A stretch of 64,000 nucleotides of DNA from positions 15,652,934 to 15,716,933 of the forward strand of contig OZ024735.1 of assembly GCA_964016875.1 (NCBI GenBank), written 5' to 3'. The notes beneath the pieces were generated by a model. That model ran no database searches and was not told the origin of the DNA. It saw nothing but the letters and a program-made list of their open reading frames with translations. The translations under genes and the position numbers were made by a program. The DNA comes from Fallopia convolvulus (lineage: Eukaryota > Streptophyta > Magnoliopsida > Caryophyllales > Polygonaceae). Positions 22,388 to 33,213 of this stretch are shown in pieces; positions within the stretch are counted from its first letter, which is position 1; each line of letters opens with the position of its first letter.

Positions 22388-24071
22388 AGACTTGCTTGTC
22401 CTCAAGCAATCACTAAACAAGAACCAAAACCAAACAAACAAACTTATCAAGATATAGCCATCATCAAAAAAAAAAAAAACATCTACACATGAGAAAAATA
22501 TAGAAAAGGATATTTAACGTCATCACACATATATGCACCAAATAGACATAAGAAAATACAATCCAAACTCACGAGGGATATATTGTGTTTCACTCAACTC
22601 TCAAGTGTCTTGGCTTATAAATTCAATCTCTCAACTCATCTTATATACAAAAAAAACTCATAGAAATTGGAACTTATATCACCAATACTCTCCACCCAAG
22701 ATTTGCCAAAACAAGCAAAAATCATCAAGAGAAACTTAGGCTCAATGAAAAACTTCATAGAAGCTTCCATTCGGCCGGGTTGTAATGGGGCTTGGTAAAG
22801 ACAATAAGGCATGGAAAATATTTTGGCTATGTGGTGCTAATAATATCCGGGAATCAAAGACTCCTAAAAACTCACACATAAACAAAAATTCTCATAAAAA
22901 CATATACCAAACACACTCTCTCATTATGCACACTCTCTTTCTATCACCCATTATATCCTAGAAAGTCTCATAAGAAATAAAAGAATCTCTGATTTCTTCT
23001 ATAAACACATATGCACTTTAAACTTCCTTCTTCTCTTCTCGCTGCCTCGTTAACGAGCTCACTTCAGAGTCGTTAACGAGCTTCATCGTGTATCCCTCTT
23101 TTTTTCTCCTTTTCAACTTATCTCCAACAAATAGCTTTATTTGTGCATTTTTTTATTATCAAGAGATCTTTCTTATTACATGTAAATCAAGAGACTTCCA
23201 ATCTACCTTTCCCCATATTCCCTCAATCAAGCAAACATTATATGTCACTCTTTTTTTTTTTTTACACTCAACAAAATACCTCTCCAATCTAAGTCCTAAT
23301 CCCCGGATAGGGTCAAGCTTATCTCGGCTAGGAAAATTTTTGTGGAGCTAAAAGTAAAGGCTTCAGACTAGAATTGGCTATCAAAAGAAGGATCATGTAA
23401 AGGTGGATAAGGAATAATAAGGCTTATAAAAATAAGTTCTCCATCATATGATTCTCACAAGTAATGAACTATAAATCCTATACTGGTCTCAAGAAATAGA
23501 TAACCATCACAATTCCAAGAGATAATATGCATATAGAGAGTAAATCACACAAGAAAAGAAGAGGGATTTATTGATATTCTCCCTATAAGGCCAAAAATTC
23601 CTCACTAGGTAACAATTTTTGTTGGATTGCATCACTTATGCTATAAAGTATATGTGCTCAATTTCATCAAGTGCTATCTTCTTCTAAAAACTATTTCAAG
23701 TTAAGAATCCTGCTATACTATTAAAGACATGTTTGCAAGGAATTATATGATTAAGCTAGCAACTACTATCATAGAACTAAGGAAGGGATATCTATCACTT
23801 CTAAAATCTTTTTTTTTTCCGATTTTTTATATTTTTTCGATTTTTTATGATTTTATGGAACAAAAATACTCAAAACACATAAGACACAAATTTTTCTACT
23901 TTCTCCCACCCCATACTTAAAATTACAGTGTCCCCACTGTAAGAAAATAAGAAGAAGGAAAGAAATAGAAAAGAAAAGAAAACAACCAAAATAAAAATAA
24001 AAAGAAAAAGATAAAAAACTTACAAAGTCTCAAAAGTGGAAAACAAGGAAAAACTTGATCTTCAGGCTGAA
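22388..24071 (-). other. E1 3' untranslated region with conserved blocks
   Basis: A 1.7-kb non-coding region between ORF2 and the 3' LTR. It shares collinear blocks with the matching region of E2: ACTTGCTTGTCCTCAAGCAA, TTCCATTCGGCCGGGTTG followed by TAATGGGGCTT, AATCACACAAGAAAA, and CCCCATACTTAAAATT near the ORF2 end. It holds a TCGTTAACGA pair (23047/23070). No gene is seen. The block conservation suggests an RNA or packaging signal. Confidence 0.75.
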
Positions 24072-25724
24072 TCACTGGTTTGGTGGAGGAAAGTAGTGCT
24101 CAAAGGTACCCATGAAGTCATACATCGTCCTCCAACGCTCAGCATCATCCGCCTCTTTCTGACGATGCCTCTCATCCTCCATCGACATGCGAGCAGAATA
24201 GACGGATTCCCATCTGTCCATCCTCCTATGAATATGGTTCTGTTGGAGGTGAAGCTGCTGCATCTGAGCAGAAAGATCCTCGGCCCATGGTGGTGGCATA
24301 CTCGATCTTGTGTACTCGGGCTGAGGAGGTGGTGGATAGTGAGGCTGAAAATGATCTTGGTACAACACTGGGTTGTATGGCATGAGTCCATAGGAATGAG
24401 GGACAGTAGGAGCTGGCGGTGGGTCGGTAGTGGTCCTCGGGGCCTCGTTAACGAAGCTGGGTGCCTCGTTAGAAGTATAGGAAGGAGGCTGGAAATGGTC
24501 GTTAACGAGCCTGGTAGGCTCGCCAACGAGGACGTTGGTGCCCAAAACTTCCGTGTCGAGGTCTTCATCCTCGAGGTTTAGCTCCTCAGTTCCACCCTCG
24601 GAGTCGGCTTCTTCAGTGTCATCGCCAACTACCTCGGTATCCTCATCTTCATCTTCATCCATTGCTTCAATTTCACGCTCAAATCTTGTCTCACATGGCC
24701 GAAGTGATAGCTCATCCTCCGGCTTGGGCTCTAACGGGTAAGCATGCCACGTCCACGCTTCGTACCAATTTGGTACGTAGAGTAGCTCCAACTTGTCGAG
24801 AGTGGGTGTGACGATGCGGTCTTGTACTTTCACTTTGAACCCTCCTTCGGCTTGAATGAAGATACTGGAGCTATACCAATAGTTCTTGTTGAGGAGTTGG
24901 GCATGAGCCGGTGTGTATCGAGTAAGGTCGACCCCAAGGTTTTTAGCCAAAAGGCTAACCAAGTTGCCACACCAAACTTCCTTGGACTTGGTTGATTTCT
25001 CGACGTAGTAGAGCCATTCATACCCCAAATTCAAGGGGCCGGGCTCCTCGAAAAGGATGGTGCGGAGACAAGCAACTTCCGTCCTCGTTGGCCTGTTCAA
25101 CTCTCTCTTCGGCCAAAACGTAGCGGCTAGGACTCGGAGAATGATCCTGAAGATGGGGTTGATGATGCTTGCCCCAGATAATGCCGCTGTGGAGGATTGA
25201 ACCTCCCCGGTGATGTAGCTCCATGTCCTAGTCACCCTGTAGTCTTTCAAACTGTAGTCTCTAGACGGATTTGGAAGCTCTAGGATTGCGTTGAACTCTG
25301 CCATGGTGAACTCACGGCTTACATTACCGAGCCGAAACCGGATTCGTCCCGCCGAAGTCTTCGATGGGAAGCTAGTCTCTACAGTGGCCAAAAACTCGGA
25401 TGTGAGGGCCGGAAAGTGTGATAGATTCTCCTTCTTCAGGAGATGGGCTGCGCCAAGAATAACGAAGGCCTCCTTGACGTCTGTGTAGATCCCCGTGTTT
25501 ATAGCACTAGACTTCGAGAACCAACGGGTGTTGTGGTCCTTCTCTAGAATGGCACGGTATTGATGCACTTGGCCTTGAGTACTCAAAATCACGTTGTCCA
25601 TGCGAGGTGGAGATGGGGACCTTTGGTTCCTTCTCTTCTTCTGAGCTCGGGTAGCGGGTCTACTTGAACTTGCCATGAGATCTACAAAATAATCAAGAAT
25701 TTTTCCAAGATAAGATCCACTCAA
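24072..25724 (-). CDS. E1 ORF2, plant transposon-associated protein (Athila ORF1-like)
   Basis: An intact frame of 550 codons, probably starting at MASSSRPATR (25676). It has a basic, nuclear-signal-like word RAQKKRRNQR, then a conserved globular region about residues 65-345 (HFPALTSEFLATVE, FRLGNVSREFTMAEFNAIL, RTWSYITGEVQ, NPIFRIILRVLAATFWPKRE). This is the family that databases call putative plant transposon protein or Athila ORF1-like. Next come a strongly acidic stretch, a proline-rich stretch carrying VNDHFQP and VNEAPRT encoded by the TCGTTAACGA motif, and a C-terminal glutamine-rich, probably coiled segment. The biochemical function is not known. A role in DNA binding is my inference. 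Confidence 0.85.
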   Translation of the reverse strand: MSGSYLGKILDYFVDLMASSSRPATRAQKKRRNQRSPSPPRMDNVILSTQGQVHQYRAILEKDHNTRWFSKSSAINTGIYTDVKEAFVILGAAHLLKKENLSHFPALTSEFLATVETSFPSKTSAGRIRFRLGNVSREFTMAEFNAILELPNPSRDYSLKDYRVTRTWSYITGEVQSSTAALSGASIINPIFRIILRVLAATFWPKRELNRPTRTEVACLRTILFEEPGPLNLGYEWLYYVEKSTKSKEVWCGNLVSLLAKNLGVDLTRYTPAHAQLLNKNYWYSSSIFIQAEGGFKVKVQDRIVTPTLDKLELLYVPNWYEAWTWHAYPLEPKPEDELSLRPCETRFEREIEAMDEDEDEDTEVVGDDTEEADSEGGTEELNLEDEDLDTEVLGTNVLVGEPTRLVNDHFQPPSYTSNEAPSFVNEAPRTTTDPPPAPTVPHSYGLMPYNPVLYQDHFQPHYPPPPQPEYTRSSMPPPWAEDLSAQMQQLHLQQNHIHRRMDRWESVYSARMSMEDERHRQKEADDAERWRTMYDFMGTFEHYFPPPNQ

Positions 25725-26927
25725 AATAGATAGGCAAGAGACCCCATACTTGGTCTCGAAATAGCCTCGGAATTATTCGTTTAACTACCCAATTGGGTCG
25801 TTTACGAATCTGGACTGGATTGATCTTTAAGGCCACGCAGGGTCGTTAACAAGCCTGGGTGGGTCGTTAACGAACTACCGAGAACAAAATCGCAGAATTC
25901 CGAGTTTTAATCTACCGTAAAAATCAAGCCAAAATCAAGCATGGAATCCTCTATACTCCTTACTAGTCACACAATCGGATCTACGCACCCCATACTTGCT
26001 CGATTACCCATCCCGATTATGCTAAATTTACCCGAAATTTTAACATGCTAAGTTTGTAACTTGATACTAGAACAAGAAAAATTCATGCTTTTCATTATCA
26101 ACTTTTCTCAATGAGATATCTAACATGAATATCCATCTTTAGATCTAGAACTATTAGGCAAAATCAAACTTTCTTGGGCAAAATCCAATCATGAACATCA
26201 ATCCTCTATATGAACTCAATTCTAGACATGAAATTTCTACCCTAAAAACCATGAATCATCCAATTTTGAGTTAGGGTTTAGAAATCATACCGGAGAATCG
26301 AGAAAGTGAAGAACAAGAGGTCGGAATTTGGGTGATTAACGAGCTCGGTGAAAGCGGGTTAACGAAACTCAGATCTTCGTTGGTGGGAGGAAGGGTTTCC
26401 GGGCTTCGGTAACGACGGCTACACGGTGGTTGGTGAGGGATTCCGATCGGTGGTGGGAGTCTTCAAGATCTTTGGTTGATGTTTTTGAGAAGGTTGGAGT
26501 TTGGAGAATTTTGAGAGTGAAAGAGTTTTGGGAGGGGTAAAAGGGTTATATAGGAGAGGGAAGGGATAGGAAGGGGTAGAGGGGGGTGGCGGCTAGGGTA
26601 GTAAAAAGATAGACTAGGTTAAAAAAACTTACCTCCCCCGTTTTGCCGAATCGGGTCGTTCGAAACGGGTCGTTAACGACCCTGTGTGGGTCGTTAACGA
26701 GCCACCGTAACCTCTTGAAGTGATTTTTCGATCCCTTCTCCTGCATCTTGTTAGCTCAAAATTTAATCCTAATTTCTATCCTAAAAACTACTAAAAAGAA
26801 CTCAAAAGAAAGCTAAGAAAAAGAGTCTAAAAAGAAAAGAATAAAAAAATCTAATTCTATACTAAAAAGCGGGTTGCCTCCCGTAAGCGCTATTTTTAAC
26901 GTCGTCTGCCCGACGTACTCTTTTGAT
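25725..26927 (-). other. E1 spacer between gag-protease and ORF2
   Basis: A non-coding spacer with exact palindromes at 25864 and 26670/26691 and near matches at 25798 and 25843. CCCCATACTT copies lie at 25742 and 25988. The gag-proximal end has GGGTTGCCTCCCGTAAGCGC, which recurs with few changes in E2 at about 40353. RT, RNase H and integrase would be expected here but no trace of them is visible. Confidence 0.75.
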
Positions 26928-29734
26928 TCAAGGTGGCTCCTGTGTAGCTATGTTGGGGTCTTGAGGTACCCCATACTTAGCTTTGCAGCTTTTGTGTGCT
27001 TGAGTTGCTAAATTAGGTCCCTTTTCTTCTATCAGTATGCCCGGTATTCCTACATGATGGTTAGTGAAATCCGAAAACCAAGGTGGTTTGAACTCCTCTG
27101 TAGTGCATATGATGGGGCATGGTGTAGGGACAAAAGATAAGGAATGACCATCTTTAGCAGATTCATAGTTAGAGTACTTACCTTGGTTGTATTCGTGCAT
27201 GTGGGACTCGGTGATTGGCCAGTGAGGCTCGGTAGGGACGGCTGAATCGAGTTCTGGTTGAGTCAACTCGATTTGTGCGACTGCAATTGGGTCATTGGCA
27301 TTCTGATCCAAGTTGAATTCTACCCGTTCCTCTCCAATATCAAAAGTGAGGAGTCCGTTTCGCACATCAACTCTTGCACCTGCTGTATCTAAAAATGGTC
27401 TGCCGAGAATTATGGGGACATGAGGGTCTTCAGGCATATCAAGGACAATGAAATCATTTGGTATAAAGTATTTCCCGACTTGAATAGGATAGTCATCCAC
27501 GACTCCTGTGGCCTTAACACATGATCATCTGCCATGTACAGATTCATATCCACTGGCTCTAGTGGTCCCATATTAGCTTTAGACCAGATCGAGAGAGGAA
27601 CTAAACTAGCACTGGCGCCCAGATCACATAAAGCCTTGAACTTGTGGTTGCCTATGCCGCTCGTTATTGCAAATCTCCCTGGGTCTCCTAGCTTTTCTGG
27701 TAGAGCTATTGATCTGACTTCATCCTGCAGCTCTGTAATGGATCTTTTCCTGCTAAGAATATCCTTCAAAAACTTGGTGTAAGCTGGCATTTCGCTTAGG
27801 GCCTCAGCGAATGGGATGGAAATATTAATGCCCTGAAGAATCTTTACGGAACGCTTGAACTTACTCTCAGTAGAGTCCATAGATTTCTTAGTTGGAAATG
27901 GAAGAGTTTTCACCATTCTCGGAACCAAGTTAGGCTCGAGAGGTGATGCTACCGGGTCGACACTGGGGTCGTTAGTTGGCCTTGGCGGGTCGTTACCGAA
28001 CCTGATGGGGTCGTTAACTACCCTGGAGTTGAGAGGAAGGCTCGGTTTAGAAGACTTACCTGGGGTAGGGTCGTCAGAAACCCTCGGAGCCTCGTCACCT
28101 TGGTATATGGGCTCGTTATTTCCCCTCGCTGGCTCGTTAACGAGCTGTTTGGTGACGTCCTCTTCCTTCTTGTCCTCAACTTGGACTCGCTCTGGCAATG
28201 TCTTACCGCTCCTAAGGTGTACTGCTGCTATTTGTCCCCTAGGGTTCTCCTCGGGGCGGCCCGGGAGTTGCCCTTGTGGTCTCGGAATTTGGGCAGCGAG
28301 GTTCCCTAGTTGGGAATCAACACTCTTCTTCCATATATCGAACTCTCCCCATCTTTTATTTTGTTGGTTCAGGTTGGCTTGAACTTCGTTAACCTTGTTA
28401 GTCACTCCGTTAATGCCTTCCTGTAATCCTTGAACCCATGATGGTGGCTCTTGATGGCCTGGAGGTCGATAAGGTGCAGGTCGTCTATCTGGTGGAGGCA
28501 TTGCATAGTTTTGATTGGTATTCTGATTGCCCCATGCCTGATAGTTGTTTCACTTGTCATGATAGCTAGGTTGGTTCCTGTATGGCCCTCTCATATAATT
28601 CATCTCAGCTATTGTCTCAGCGGCTCTAACCTGCTCTATGTTAGTGCAAGCAGAAGTACTATGTGCAGAAGAACCACATTCTTGACATGATTGAGAGGAT
28701 TTCAGAAAACTTACCTGCTTCTTCAGACGGTTGACCTCATCTTGCAAGAATTGATTTTTAACATCCGGGTCAACTTCGTCTCGGTTAGGCATGTAGAGAC
28801 GTTTCTGGGGCTGTGGAGTCTGTTGGGTTCCATACATGGCATCGTAATTGGACAGCTTATCCAGCAATTCCCACGCAGCTGTAGGATTCATCTCTATGAA
28901 ACCGCACGTTGTATGCGTGTTGATGTGATTCTTGGTCTCTGCGTTGATACCCTGGAAAAAGATTTCTTGCAAAACATATAAAGGTTGCCCATGAGTGGGG
29001 CATTGTCTAAGCATCTCTTTGAATATTTCCCATGTTTCAACGAATGTTTCATTAGGCAGCTGGTGATAGGAGGTGATGTGTTTCCTCAACTTCGTCGTCT
29101 TAGCAGGAGGGAAGAACTTTGTAAGAAATTGATCATACAAAGCTTTCCAAGTCCTGATAGACTTAGAAGGTAGGCTCTCCAACCAGTTCAGGGCCTTTCC
29201 AGCAAGAGACCACCTGAAAGCTTTTAACAGAACATATTCAAGTGAGACACCTTCAGCAGTTATGGTGTCACATAAATCAAGAAAGTTTCTAATATGCTCC
29301 ATAGGGCACTCAGTAGGTTTCCCTTCAAACTGAGCCCGTTTAATCAAGGATATGAATTGAGACTTGATCTCAAAGGGTTTCTCTATCGCGGGAAGCACGA
29401 TTGGAGATTCTGGCACCCTCAGTTCTGGATGCATGTATTGTTTGGCATTCCTCGGATAGGCATCAAGCTCCTCTTGTAGACGAGCATTAGCAGCTTGTTG
29501 ACGCTCAGCCTCAGCAGCAACGCCTTCTTTCTCAGTTTTTAACGCCTCCATCTGATTTCGGAGGTCTTCCATTTGAAGAGCCATCTCTTCCGGTGTGGCC
29601 ATGACTCGGTTTTCTCGGAGTCTTCGGTGCAGGGAACGTTCGGGTTCTGAGTAATAACCAGTGTTGTCAAACTCGAGCCTTCGTCGTCCTACCGGCATAC
29701 GCTGAGAAAACAGACAGAGAAAACAAAAATTCAA
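26928..29734 (-). pseudogene. E1 gag-protease
   Basis: The likely start is MPVGRRRLEFDN at 29698. Order: N-terminal coiled coil (about 29600-29480), the gag capsid-like domain with MHPELRVPESPIVLP, SQFISLIKRAQFEGKP, WLESLPSKSIRTW and KFFPPAKTTKLR, a zinc knuckle CQECGSSAHSTSAC, a proline-rich hinge with heptads such as VNDPIRF and GNDPPRP, and the protease (CDLGASASLVPL, IILGRPFLDTAGA). One in-frame stop at 28550-28552 and one frameshift near 27500 break it. After the protease domain the frame simply ends. No RT follows. Confidence 0.9.
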
Positions 29735-29792
29735 AACAAAAACGGGGTCGGGCTATTCCCGGACCCACAGATAAACAAACAAACACGTTGCT

Positions 29793-29810
29793 TCCCCGGC
29801 AACGGCACCA
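29793..29810 (-). other. Primer binding site of E1
   Basis: Minus strand TGGTGCCGTTGCCGGGGA. It differs from the E2 site by one base and resembles the Athila-type site TGGCGCCGTTGCCGGGGA, complementary to the 3' end of an aspartate tRNA. It begins three bases from the LTR end. Confidence 0.85.
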
Positions 29811-29813
29811 ATT

Positions 29814-31287
29814 TGTTGATAGGGTTTCTTAACAACAAATAAATTTGTAGTCAAGACCCCGCTGAGTATAGGGAGGTCAGGATCGTCCACAGGAAGCAAG
29901 GTTGTTCGTTTATCAACTACTAAAAAGCAAACAAAATCCACCAAAACACTCACAAGCAGCCTCGTTAACGACGTTGTCAGGGTCGTTCACAACGTCGTTA
30001 ACGAACCACTGTACACAAAAGACTCAATCTAACGACCTAAATAAGTTCGGTACCGAGCCAACTAACTCAGCAACGAAATTCACTTAAACATAATTCAAAT
30101 AAAAACGAAGATCTAGGACTAGGGACACCACAACATAGTCATGCATATAAACTCGTAAGAAGAATAGATCATGCCTTTAAACAGATAGATTCATCAACTT
30201 TCGTTGACTATTAAGTAAATTAACCAACTTTCGTAACCCAATTCACTTAATTGCTTGTTTTAGATCTAAAGCTTGAAACTTTCGTATTCAAACAATATCA
30301 ACTTTCAAGTTACTAACTTTCTCTTTCAATCAAGTTAAAAACTCAAATTACCTCAACTTTCATGTCGGTATAAGCTCAACAAACAATCTCAATAATAGAT
30401 AAAAGGTATTCAACACACAATCTTACTCATCAAACATGCTTAACTATGCCGGGCTTAACCCTGATCCTAGAAAAGAAGACTACTCACTAATCATAACTAT
30501 GAAACAAATAAATTCAATAAAAGAAACCATTGAAAATAAATTACTACTCAAATTAATAACAAAATATTGTCTTACAGAAAATTAGAAGAAACCGAAAATA
30601 TGCAAAGTACCGGACCAAAATCTCGATCAACGAACTCGGTAACCTTCGTTTACCAACCTCCGACTCGACTCCAATCCTCTCCTCGACTTACTCGGCTCTT
30701 CCTCTTCCTTCGAAATTCTCTAGGCTAAACAAGAGGGCTATTTATACTAAAAAGGCTAAAAACTAATAAGGCTAGAAAATAAAATTTTCCTAAAAAGATA
30801 GAAATAAAAACCTAAAAGATAGAAACAAAATCTAGAAAGATAACAAGACCTAAAATACATAATATAATAACCCTAAAATTTATAAAAAGATACTCTACCG
30901 ACACGGAAATAATTTCCCGCACAGGATCGGTGAGTTACAAAGTCAACCCTCGAAATTTCTATCACGTGGCCTCGTTAACGAGCCCTCACAGCCTCGTTAA
31001 CGAGCCTGGGCTTGGTTTCTTCCATACTTCATCTCATGAATCTTAGACTCTGCCTTCTCCATACTTGTATTCCTCCGTCTTTCATTGTAGCGCTCCAAAT
31101 TCAACTCCTTATAACACCTTTTCCTTGCTAAAACCTACAAAATACACAAAATAGAGTAGCTTCCATACTTTCTATGAAAATATGCAAAACCATCCAAAAA
31201 CACACTAAACTAAACCTAATGTTATCAAAACTAATCCTAATAAACAAAGAAAACTTACTAAAAACTATACTAAAAATACGAACATCA
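29814..31287 (-). repeat. 5' LTR of E1
   Basis: The same ends as the 3' LTR, 1474 bp. It has a 12-bp insertion near 29983 that repeats part of the palindrome region, spacing the pair 29962/29995 at 33 bp instead of 21. The second pair (30972/30994) is 22 bp apart. On the minus strand this LTR is transcribed first and is followed by the primer site. Confidence 0.93.
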
Positions 31288-33213
31288 GGATGTCCGTTTG
31301 AATTGAATGGGGTGCGAATAAAGGAAAAAATGGATGGGTCTTAACGGTAAAGTGCGGACAATACAATCATTGTCTCTCCACTAGTTTGTTAGCTCATCCA
31401 TATGCGGGCCGATTGACAGCTGAGCAAAAGGAGTTTGTGAAAGAGAAGTTCCTATATCTAGCCACCCCGAAGATGGTATTTCAAGAGTTGAGGTCAAGGT
31501 ACCCGTGAAATGTGACCTCAATTAGACAAATCTACAATATGAGGGAGAAGTTAATGCTTGAGGATTGCGGAGAAATGATGATGACACATTGGTCTTTAAA
31601 GTTCTTGAAAGACCGAGGATACATTGCCCATCCAAGACGGGTAAGGGGTTCTGATGTTTTGAATGCCTTGTTTTTTGTGCACCCTATGAGTCTGCGCATG
31701 CTGAAGATGTTTCCCTATGTCGTCATTATGGACTCCACATACAAGACCAATAGGTATGTTATTTTAATCTGTAATAGACTTGATTAGTATTTTTCTAGTA
31801 TAAATGTTTAAAACAACTTGTTTTGCTAGATACGGCATGTCTTTATTGGAGAGGGTTGGCTTCACTTGCACCGGAAATACAGTCAGCATCGGGTTTGCAT
31901 TTATGTCAAACGAAGATGTCAGTAGTTATAGGTGGGTGTTAAGTCAATTGAAAGGCGTGTACGACGAGCTTGAAGTCCAGTTCAATGCAATCATGACAGA
32001 TCACGAGCAGGCTGTAATCAAGGCGATAAGTAAAGTTTTCGGGGGCGGAGTACAACATTTGTTGTGTTGGGTGCACATCAGACACAAAATCCTGGCATAC
32101 GGCCTAAAGATGTTTGCCAAATCTGAAAATCCACATGAGTTGTCATGCGGGTTTGCAAATGCATGTTAGGTGCTATTTTCGTCCACCACAGAGGCAACAT
32201 TTGAAGAAAAGTATGTACAATTGAAGAGAAGATAGCGACCGACGCTTATTGCATACGTGGAGAAGGTGTGGCTTAATCCATAGAAGAAGAGCATAGTTCG
32301 TGCTTGGGTCGATCATACCCTCCACTTTCAAACGAGAACCACCAATAGGTAATTTCATTTTTAGCATTTCAATTCAATTTGAATATTAGAAAGTGTATTC
32401 GTTTAATATTTAAACTTTAACATGTGTTTTTTAGGGTCGGAGGTATACACGATGTGCTGAAAAAGATTTTGGATTCATCTCGAGGAGGCTTCAACACCGT
32501 GATACTAAGGATTCATATCCAGATGGAATCTCAAACCAAACATTTGAGGACAACAATTGAGAGAACCAAAATACAGAAACCAACAAAATACAGACTACTG
32601 GCAAAAAAGTTCAGAGCGTTGTTCCGTCCTATACGCGAACACGTTTGAAGGCAATGCCTAGGTAAGTTGTTAGACATGTATTATATATTGGTTGCTGAGT
32701 TGACGCAGGGTAAACTCGAGGTGGAGTGCCATGACTACTTTTGGAGAGAATGTCATGGTCTTCCATGCAAGCATCGAGTTGCACAAGCTATCATATATAA
32801 AGTACCCATCGAGTTGAAGGAGATACATCCTTTTTGGCAACAAATCGAATGGGATGGCCTTAGCGATGACAATCAGCTTGCCCTTGCCTGTGTACCCTTG
32901 ACCATTCAAGATGCAACGTGGGACGAAATGGTGGCTCTACCAAATAGCGGTGAGATGCCTAGAGACCAGTTTTTGCAGATCACATCAGCTTTCAAAGATT
33001 CAAAGCATCTTGAAAACACAAACCTTATTGAGCTGATATCTTACGAGACGCCAGATGGAGCCAAAAAGTATTCAACCACCCGAGAGAAAACACACCTTGA
33101 GCACATGATGGAAGAGTACGAGAGGGAGCAACAAAGACGGAAAGACAACGATAGTCGGAGCAAAGCAAATACATCGGCGCCATCCCGACAAAGATTGTCG
33201 TGCGGCTGCACGA

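Larger units (their letters stand above)
20903..31287 (-). mobile_element. E1: non-autonomous Athila-like LTR retrotransposon with gag-protease and ORF2, no RT or integrase
   Basis: Two LTRs of about 1.47 kb, a perfect target duplication GGATG (20898-20902 and 31288-31292), a tRNA-Asp-type primer site (29793-29810) and a polypurine tract (22373-22387) define a complete 10.4-kb element on the minus strand. It encodes gag-protease (one stop, one frameshift) and a separate intact ORF2 of 550 codons. The space where RT, RNase H and integrase should be is absent, so its mobilisation must depend on enzymes from another element. Sixteen exact TCGTTAACGA palindromes are scattered along it. Confidence 0.93.

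Noticed and set aside
20903..31287. E1 as a normal autonomous Athila with a missed RT
   Set aside because: I read the whole internal region in the minus frames. Only gag-protease and ORF2 appear, and the spacer shows no YxDD block, LDLxSGYHQ-like word or integrase zinc module.
20903..31287. TCGTTAACGA copies explained as products of one tandem duplication
   Set aside because: The copies are spread over 10 kb in LTR, coding and spacer DNA with different flanking sequence, and a different palindrome of the same design takes the same places in E2.
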